From NCBI RefSeq assembly GCF_900753045.1, contig NZ_CAADXO010000028.1, positions 1 to 28,460 of the forward strand: a stretch of DNA of 28,460 nucleotides, read 5' to 3'. The notes below the pieces were generated by a model. That model was not told the origin of the DNA and searched no databases. It saw only the letters and a program-made list of their open reading frames with translations. The DNA comes from an uncultured Phascolarctobacterium sp. (GTDB lineage: Bacteria > Bacillota > Negativicutes > Acidaminococcales > Acidaminococcaceae). The position numbers and the translations under genes were made by a program. Below, piece after piece: positions 23,921 through 28,460 of this stretch (positions are counted from its first letter, which is position 1; each line of letters begins with the position of its first letter).

Positions 23921-23951
23921 ATTTTAGCATTTGGAGTCAGCTCCAGGTCAA
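23921..23951 (-). promoter_or_regulatory. MerR-type promoter and operator
   Basis: TTGACC (23951-23946), a 19-base spacer, TAAAAT (23926-23921) on the minus strand. The spacer holds the dyad TGGAG-CTGA-CTCCA (23932-23945). Long 19-base spacers with such dyads are the hallmark of MerR-family operators, so autoregulation is likely. Confidence 0.8.
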
Positions 23952-24004
23952 GCGTCCGCAAAATATTTTTTACAGGAACAGGCAGGCATATTTGTGATTT
24001 TCTC

Positions 24005-24033
24005 TTGCATAATGCTCGCATTCGTGGTAGAAT
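24005..24033 (+). promoter_or_regulatory. rpsT promoter
   Basis: TTGCAT (24005-24010), 17 bases, TAGAAT (24028-24033). Start near 24040, leaving a leader of about 30 nt with the ribosome binding site GGAGGTG. Confidence 0.7.
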
Positions 24034-24068
24034 AATGCAGTACAAGAAAATTCAGGAGGTGAAATTCG

Positions 24069-24332
24069 TTGCCGAACATTAAATCTTCCATCCGCAGTGT
24101 AAAGACCGACGCAGAACGTCGTGCTAAAAACGCTCCGATTAAAGCAGCTCTCCGTAATGCTTCCCGCAAAGTAGAGGCTCTGACTAAAACCGGCGCTAAA
24201 GAAGACGCTCAAGCTACTATGGCTACTGCTTCCGGTTTGCTCGATAAAGCAGCTCGCAAAGGCATTATCCATAAGAATGCTGCAGCTCGCAAAAAATCCA
24301 GACTTGCAAAGAGAATCAACGCTATGGCTTAA
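24069..24332 (+). CDS. rpsT: Ribosomal protein S20
   Basis: An 87-residue S20 of the small ribosomal subunit, which binds 16S rRNA near the base of the body. It is very basic and has the typical start MPNIKSSIRSVKTDAERRA, then KNAPIKAALRNASRKVEAL and the C-terminal IIHKNAAARKKSRLAKRINA. The start codon is TTG, 8 bases after GGAGGTG; no ATG fits, because the following codons already match the family's N-terminus. E. coli rpsT is also known for a UUG start tied to autoregulation. It is the only housekeeping gene here on the plus strand. Confidence 0.98.
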   Translation: MPNIKSSIRSVKTDAERRAKNAPIKAALRNASRKVEALTKTGAKEDAQATMATASGLLDKAARKGIIHKNAAARKKSRLAKRINAMA

Positions 24333-24346
24333 TTCTTACAAGCTGA

Positions 24347-24372
24347 CCTGCTCTGAAAAGAGCAGGTTTTTT
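24347..24372 (+). terminator. rpsT terminator
   Basis: CCTGCTCT-GAAA-AGAGCAGG, a perfect 8-bp stem with a GAAA loop, followed by TTTTTT; 15 bases after the rpsT stop. Confidence 0.92.
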
Positions 24373-24408
24373 GCATTTCAGGGATAAAGTTTCGCAATTC
24401 CTTTATAT

Positions 24409-24460
24409 CTCCCCTGTAAGGGGAGGTGGCTGCGAGCACCGGCGAGCAGACGGAAGGGTT
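24409..24460 (+). repeat. Intergenic palindromic repeat copy
   Basis: CTCCCCTGTAAGGGGAG followed by GTGGC, a GC-rich arm and GACGGAAGGGTT, which resembles the modules at 17919-18090. It lies in the gap between rpsT and the radical SAM gene and has no ORF. Confidence 0.7.
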
Positions 24461-24500
24461 GTTACCGCTTTCTTAGCATCATTATAGCGTAAAATAACAA

Positions 24501-24548
24501 AAGCATCCCCACACTTTTCCTGCAAAAAGTGTAGGGATGCTTAATTTT
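24501..24548. terminator. Bidirectional terminator of the radical SAM gene
   Basis: AAGCATCCC (24501) pairs with GGGATGCTT (24534-24542), and the stem continues with ACACTTTT/AAAAGTGT. T tracts lie on both sides. It is about 75 bases past the stop of the radical SAM gene. Confidence 0.85.
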
Positions 24549-24622
24549 TTTACCGAATTCGGCCTTTAAGCCAAGTTTTTTAGCAACAGTATTTATTTCA
24601 CCGCCCAAGCCGCACGCCCGCC

Positions 24623-26338
24623 TTACTCCCGGCAGACACCGCAACGACGGCAGCCGTCAAAGCACATCGGCGTAAACTTGCCGCTTTCGCTGCGCTGCAG
24701 CTCGGCCGCAAGATATTCCTGCGTTACGCCCATATCAAGATGCTGCCAGGGCAGCGGCTGCCCTACCTGCAGCTCGCGCTCCGCCAGCTCCTCGGCATCC
24801 AGGCCTTCTTCCTTCAGCACCTGCTTCAGGCTGCGGCCTTCCACATGCGCCTTCAGCAGCGCTTCGCCGATACGCCTGCTGCCGCGCGCCAGCACAGACT
24901 GCACCACGGTTTCCTTCAGCGATTCGGTAATCAGCTTGATGCGCTTTTCCTTCTTCAGACCGTCGCCCAAAATCTTGAAGCGCTTCTTCAGCGTGCGCAC
25001 ATTGCACAGCGGCGCCCACTGGTACGGCGTAAAGGGCTTGGGTACGAAGCCGTTGACTGAAATAACCAGCTCGCCCTTGTTGCCCACCGCATCCATCTTG
25101 GCACGCACGCGTTTAATCATCTCCACCGTTTCGAGGATATCCTCGTCTTCTTCTCCCGGCAGACCGATCATATAATACAGCTTGATGTTGCGCATTCCGG
25201 CAGCAGCCGCCAGCTCGATAGAATTATAAACGTGCTCCTCCGTAATGCCCTTGTTAATCGCAGCACGCATCCGCTCGCTGCCCGCCTCCGGCGCTACGGT
25301 CATCGTCCGCTGGCCGCTCTGTGCCAACGCATGCGCAATCTGCTCCGTGAGCATATCGGCGCGCATGCTGGCCACGGAAAACGGTATCTTGTGCTCTACC
25401 AGGTATTCCGTCAGCTCTGCCATCTGCGGATGGTCGGAAACGGCAGCGCCCATCAGGCCCACCTTTTTCGTGCGCTCGGGACGCTTGGCGATATCCGCCA
25501 GAATATTTTCCAGCTTACGCGGACGCGGCTTGCGGAAGCAGTAGCCCGCCATACAGAAGCGGCAGTGACGGCCGCAGCCACGCGCCACCTCGACGATAAA
25601 CATATCCTCAAATTCCGTTCCGCTCGTCACGATAGCAGAGGTGTGCGGATAAGCGTCAATATCACGCGCCCATTGGCGCGCTACCTTCGCAGGCGCACCT
25701 TCCTGCGGCAGCAGAGCGGTAAACTCGCCCTCATCATCGTACTGCGCCGTATACAGGCTTGGCACATAAACACCCGGCACCTGCGCCAGCGCCGCCAGAC
25801 GCTCCTGCTTGCTTTCCTCGCGGTAGATGGTATCCAGCACATGCTGCACTGTTTCCTCGCCCTCGCCGATAACAAAGGCGTCAGCCACAGCAGCCAGCGG
25901 CTCGGGATTAAAGGTAGCACAAGGACCGCCGATAATCACCAAAGGCTCGCGCTGATTGCGCTCCGCCGCCCGCAGGCGGATATTGCCCAACTCGAGCACC
26001 GTCAGCAGATTATCATAATCCATTTCAAAGGACAGCATGACGAAGATAACGTCAAAATCTGCCAGCGGTCGCTGATTTTCCAGGCTCAGCAGCGGTGTTT
26101 TGCTTTTAATATGCTCCTGCTGCAAGCGTTTATCCGGCAAAAAGAAGCGTTCGCAGGCGCTGTCACCGCGCTCGTTAATCATCTGATACAAAATGTGCAT
26201 TCCCAGGTTCGACATGCCCAAATGGTAGACGTTGGGGTAAATAAACGCTACCGGATGGCGTAAGCCCGGCGGATACACCTGCGCGCCGGTTTCATTTTCT
26301 CTTGTTTCTTTAATGTAATTTTTGATTATCCAGGACAA
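24623..26338 (-). CDS. B12-binding-type radical SAM protein (TIGR03960-like)
   Basis: A 571-residue radical SAM enzyme of unknown substrate. The N-terminal 180 residues are a cobalamin-binding-like domain (FIYPNVYHLGMSNLGMHILY, PLVIIGGPCATFNPEPLA). The radical SAM core has the cluster motif C255-x3-C259-x2-C262 (GCGRHCRFC). The C-terminal end has a Cys-rich tail (C559, C563, C566, C569) preceded by WQHLDMGVTQEYL, a region shared with the TIGR03960 family, which is often encoded near RNase G and rplU. The start is a TTG at 26338, with GGAGAGG before it; no ATG is available until deep in the domain. It follows the PPK2 gene on the same strand. Confidence 0.88.
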   Translation of the reverse strand: MSWIIKNYIKETRENETGAQVYPPGLRHPVAFIYPNVYHLGMSNLGMHILYQMINERGDSACERFFLPDKRLQQEHIKSKTPLLSLENQRPLADFDVIFVMLSFEMDYDNLLTVLELGNIRLRAAERNQREPLVIIGGPCATFNPEPLAAVADAFVIGEGEETVQHVLDTIYREESKQERLAALAQVPGVYVPSLYTAQYDDEGEFTALLPQEGAPAKVARQWARDIDAYPHTSAIVTSGTEFEDMFIVEVARGCGRHCRFCMAGYCFRKPRPRKLENILADIAKRPERTKKVGLMGAAVSDHPQMAELTEYLVEHKIPFSVASMRADMLTEQIAHALAQSGQRTMTVAPEAGSERMRAAINKGITEEHVYNSIELAAAAGMRNIKLYYMIGLPGEEDEDILETVEMIKRVRAKMDAVGNKGELVISVNGFVPKPFTPYQWAPLCNVRTLKKRFKILGDGLKKEKRIKLITESLKETVVQSVLARGSRRIGEALLKAHVEGRSLKQVLKEEGLDAEELAERELQVGQPLPWQHLDMGVTQEYLAAELQRSESGKFTPMCFDGCRRCGVCRE

Positions 26339-26371
26339 AGCATTTCCTCTCCAAGACTATGTTATTAAGAA

Positions 26372-26399
26372 AATATCAGCGCAGAATTACGCTGATATT
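26372..26399 (-). terminator. Terminator between the PPK2 and radical SAM genes
   Basis: AATATCAGCG and CGCTGATATT form a 10-bp stem with an 8-base loop; on the minus strand TTCTT follows. It is close to the radical SAM start, so readthrough or a nearby promoter is needed for that gene. Confidence 0.7.
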
Positions 26400-26409
26400 C
26401 CCTTGTATT

Positions 26410-27888
26410 TTACTTATTTTTTTCTGCTAATTTGCGTTCAAACAAATCGATAACTGTTTTCAAAACCTTTAAGCGGGCATAATATTTGTTATTGCCCTCA
26501 ACAACGGTCCACGGTGCATACGAGGTATCGGTACGCACCAGCATTTCGTTGACTGCTGCTTCATAGGCATCCCATTTATCCCGGTTACGCCAATCCTCGT
26601 CCGTAATTTTCCACTGCTTATTGGGGTCAGCCTGACGGTCATTGAAGCGTCGCAGCTGCTCATCCTTGTCAATCTGCAGCCAGAACTTGGCAATGGCGAT
26701 ACCGTGCTCGCTCCACTGCGCTTCCATATCCTTGATTTCATCGTAGGCGCGCTGCCATTCCTGCGGTTTGGCAAAGCCTTCGATGCGCTCCACCATAACA
26801 CGGCCGTACCAGGTGCGGTCAAAAATCGCTATGGTGCCTGGCTGAGGCAGTCTGGTCCAGAAGCGCCACTGATAATGGAACTGCTTTTCGACCACGTTCG
26901 GCGCCGCAATCGGATGCACATGGAAGCCCAACGGGTCCAGTGCCGCCGTCAGTCTGCGGATAGCGCCACCCTTACCGGCAGCATCCCAGCCCTCAAAGCC
27001 GATTACTACCGGAATCTGCGCCTTGAACATTTCAATCTGCAGCTGTGTCAGCTTTTTCTGGTACTTGTCGAGCTTTTCCTTATATTCTTCCTTAGTAAGC
27101 TCCTTGTTGGCATCAATCGTGCTCAGCACATCGTAGGTTGCCGCGGTGCGCTTGTCGGCAGCAGGCTCAACAGGCATCTGCACAGCCTTTTCGATAGCAT
27201 CGGCAATCTTGGTGAAAACCTCCAGACGCGCGCTGCGCGGATCATCGGCAGCAATCAGATGCCAGGGAGCGTTTACCGTATCGGTAGCCTCCAGCATTTT
27301 TTCGTAATGCGGCAAAAATTTATCGTAATCTTCGCTTTCATCAATCGCAGGATTCAAATCACGCCAAGCCTTGCCCAAGGTTTTGGCATTCTTGGCGATA
27401 TTTTTCTTTTGCTGCTCCGATGACAGATGCAGGAAAAATTTGAGCACAAGATAATTATCGTCCGTGAGCATTTTTTCAAAGTTATTGATATGCTCGAAGG
27501 AAACTACGGGATATTTGGAAGCATCCTCTGCCTTATCCGCCAGCTCGTTGGCGTTTTTCAGATAATACCAGCTGCGGTGATAAACCGCAATATGTCCCAA
27601 CGCCGGCAAACGCTTCCAGAAGGCAGCGAAAAACGGCTGCTCCTGCAATACGCCGCGCAGGCGCACGCTGGAATAAACATTAAAGCCACGCGCATCCATC
27701 TGCTGCATCATTTCGTTAATCAGCGCACTGCGTCGCGCACCGCGCCAGCCCTCAAACACGATGATAATCGGTCTTTTGGCGTCGCGGGCCAGGCGCTGCG
27801 CCTTTCCCAGGCGTTCACCCAGCAATTCCATCTGCTTGTTATAATCTTCCTTGGACACTTTTTTACTCAAATCCAGCTTTTCCAGCAT
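26410..27888 (-). CDS. pap: Polyphosphate:AMP phosphotransferase (two-domain PPK2)
   Basis: A 492-residue fusion of two PPK2 domains. The C-terminal domain (about 285-490) carries the active site: Walker A GWDAAGKGG (300-308) and Walker B-like AIFDRTWYGRVMVERIEGF (354-372). The N-terminal domain (about 30-240) is degenerate: GWRGARRS instead of the Walker A and AVYHRSWYYL instead of FDRTWYG. This is the class II PPK2 arrangement, in which the enzyme uses polyphosphate to phosphorylate AMP to ADP. A GGAGA lies before the ATG. It starts 38 bases after the upstream unknown gene and probably shares its transcript. The substrate class is inferred from the family. Confidence 0.93.
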   Translation of the reverse strand: MLEKLDLSKKVSKEDYNKQMELLGERLGKAQRLARDAKRPIIIVFEGWRGARRSALINEMMQQMDARGFNVYSSVRLRGVLQEQPFFAAFWKRLPALGHIAVYHRSWYYLKNANELADKAEDASKYPVVSFEHINNFEKMLTDDNYLVLKFFLHLSSEQQKKNIAKNAKTLGKAWRDLNPAIDESEDYDKFLPHYEKMLEATDTVNAPWHLIAADDPRSARLEVFTKIADAIEKAVQMPVEPAADKRTAATYDVLSTIDANKELTKEEYKEKLDKYQKKLTQLQIEMFKAQIPVVIGFEGWDAAGKGGAIRRLTAALDPLGFHVHPIAAPNVVEKQFHYQWRFWTRLPQPGTIAIFDRTWYGRVMVERIEGFAKPQEWQRAYDEIKDMEAQWSEHGIAIAKFWLQIDKDEQLRRFNDRQADPNKQWKITDEDWRNRDKWDAYEAAVNEMLVRTDTSYAPWTVVEGNNKYYARLKVLKTVIDLFERKLAEKNK

Positions 27889-27926
27889 TCTCCAACATCT
27901 CCTTACTGTTTGCGAGAATCTTTAAA

Positions 27927-28460
27927 TCAGCGCTCCTCATAGGGGTTGAGAGCGCGCGGTTTTCCTAATACCTCTGCCATGATAATGCCGTTGACCAGCG
28001 CCGCATGCTTCAGCTTCACGCGCTTTTTCGCTGCAGGCTGCGCCTGCGCATAGCGCGCATTAAACGCCGCGGCGGCAGCGTTCATCTTTGCTTCGTCGTA
28101 GCTGTAATCACCGCGGGGATCGTAATAAACCTTGCCCTTGTCATGCACGAGGGCTTCGTTTTCACGGTGAATTCTGCCGGTGTGGTCGTGCATTGCTTCG
28201 CCGTCGCGGTGAACTCTGCTGTCGTCATCACGGCGCACACGCGTTCCGTCATGCACCACTCCTTGGCTGCTTTGACGCTGGCGTGCCTGCGCTTCCTCCG
28301 TCGTTTTTTTCAGGCGGCGTTCAAATTCAGCCGCAAGGTCCTTAGGCTTGGCTTGCGTTTGCTGCTCCGCCTGTGCATAATAATGAATAATCGTCTGCCT
28401 CACAACTTCCTCTTCCGGTATGCCCGCCTTGTAGCAATACTCCGCAAGGCGGACAAGCAA
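27927..28460 (-). CDS. Hypothetical protein, C-terminal 177 aa (partial)
   Basis: The gene enters from the right edge, so the N-terminus is missing; the frame is open to the edge. The visible part is charged. Residues about 60-115 form a repetitive stretch with His-Asp and Arg units (VVHDGTRVRRD, RVHRDGEAM, RIHRENEAL, VHDKGKVYYD), three to four units of about 14 residues. The end, HAALVNGIIMAEVLGKPRAL, is less repetitive and looks like a conserved C-terminal helix. I do not recognise the family. It is the first of a probable pair with the PPK2 gene. Confidence 0.75.
   Translation of the reverse strand: MLVRLAEYCYKAGIPEEEVVRQTIIHYYAQAEQQTQAKPKDLAAEFERRLKKTTEEAQARQRQSSQGVVHDGTRVRRDDDSRVHRDGEAMHDHTGRIHRENEALVHDKGKVYYDPRGDYSYDEAKMNAAAAAFNARYAQAQPAAKKRVKLKHAALVNGIIMAEVLGKPRALNPYEER

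Overview
The window reads as a chromosomal segment of a low-to-mid-GC Firmicute that makes hydrogen or otherwise handles electrons through a membrane hydrogenase. A glmS ribozyme, a cdaA-cdaR-glmM cluster and a COG2509-type oxidoreductase point to Firmicutes. Their combination with a group 4 (Hyf/Hyc-like) hydrogenase suggests an anaerobe, perhaps a Negativicute such as an Acidaminococcaceae member. That lineage call is inference. Almost all housekeeping genes are on the minus strand. The main exceptions are rpsT and an AT-rich plus-strand island.

Layout, left to right. (1) 1-5850: a hydrogenase-4-like operon on the minus strand, transcribed hyfB-hyfC-hyfE-hyfF-hyfG, with the [NiFe] large subunit running off the left edge. 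(2) 5890-6200: no gene, but a nested-hairpin RNA candidate and a terminator. (3) 6230-9240: an unrecognised 230-residue protein and two overlapping WYL-domain regulators. (4) 9280-11590: glmS with a long leader that holds a clear glmS ribozyme and a second foldable element between ribozyme and start codon. (5) 11617-16410: an accessory island between glmS and glmM. It holds a probable 35-residue type I-like toxin with a convergent small RNA, an HTH-type regulator, and a divergent operon of three unfamiliar AT-rich genes plus a 46-residue membrane peptide. Two near-identical terminator repeats lie on its flanks. (6) 16430-23460: the order lepA, cdaA, cdaR, COG2509 oxidoreductase, glmM (transcribed right to left), interrupted by a palindromic intergenic repeat. 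(7) 23460-28460: an autoregulated MerR gene, rpsT with a TTG start, a second copy of the intergenic repeat, a radical SAM protein, a two-domain PPK2 polyphosphate:AMP phosphotransferase, and the C-terminus of an unknown protein.

How they work together. CdaA makes c-di-AMP, CdaR modulates it, and GlmM and GlmS supply glucosamine phosphates for the cell wall, with GlmS controlled by its product through the ribozyme. The Hyf proteins form a proton- or sodium-pumping arm attached to a [NiFe] module. The best candidate for an undescribed system is the three-gene plus-strand island operon at 13055-16169. It combines a coiled-coil and glycine-rich membrane protein, a protein with a possible PD-(D/E)XK-like nuclease signature plus membrane segments, and a small helical membrane protein, next to a divergent regulator and a toxin-antitoxin-like RNA pair. 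Its function is not known from the sequence.
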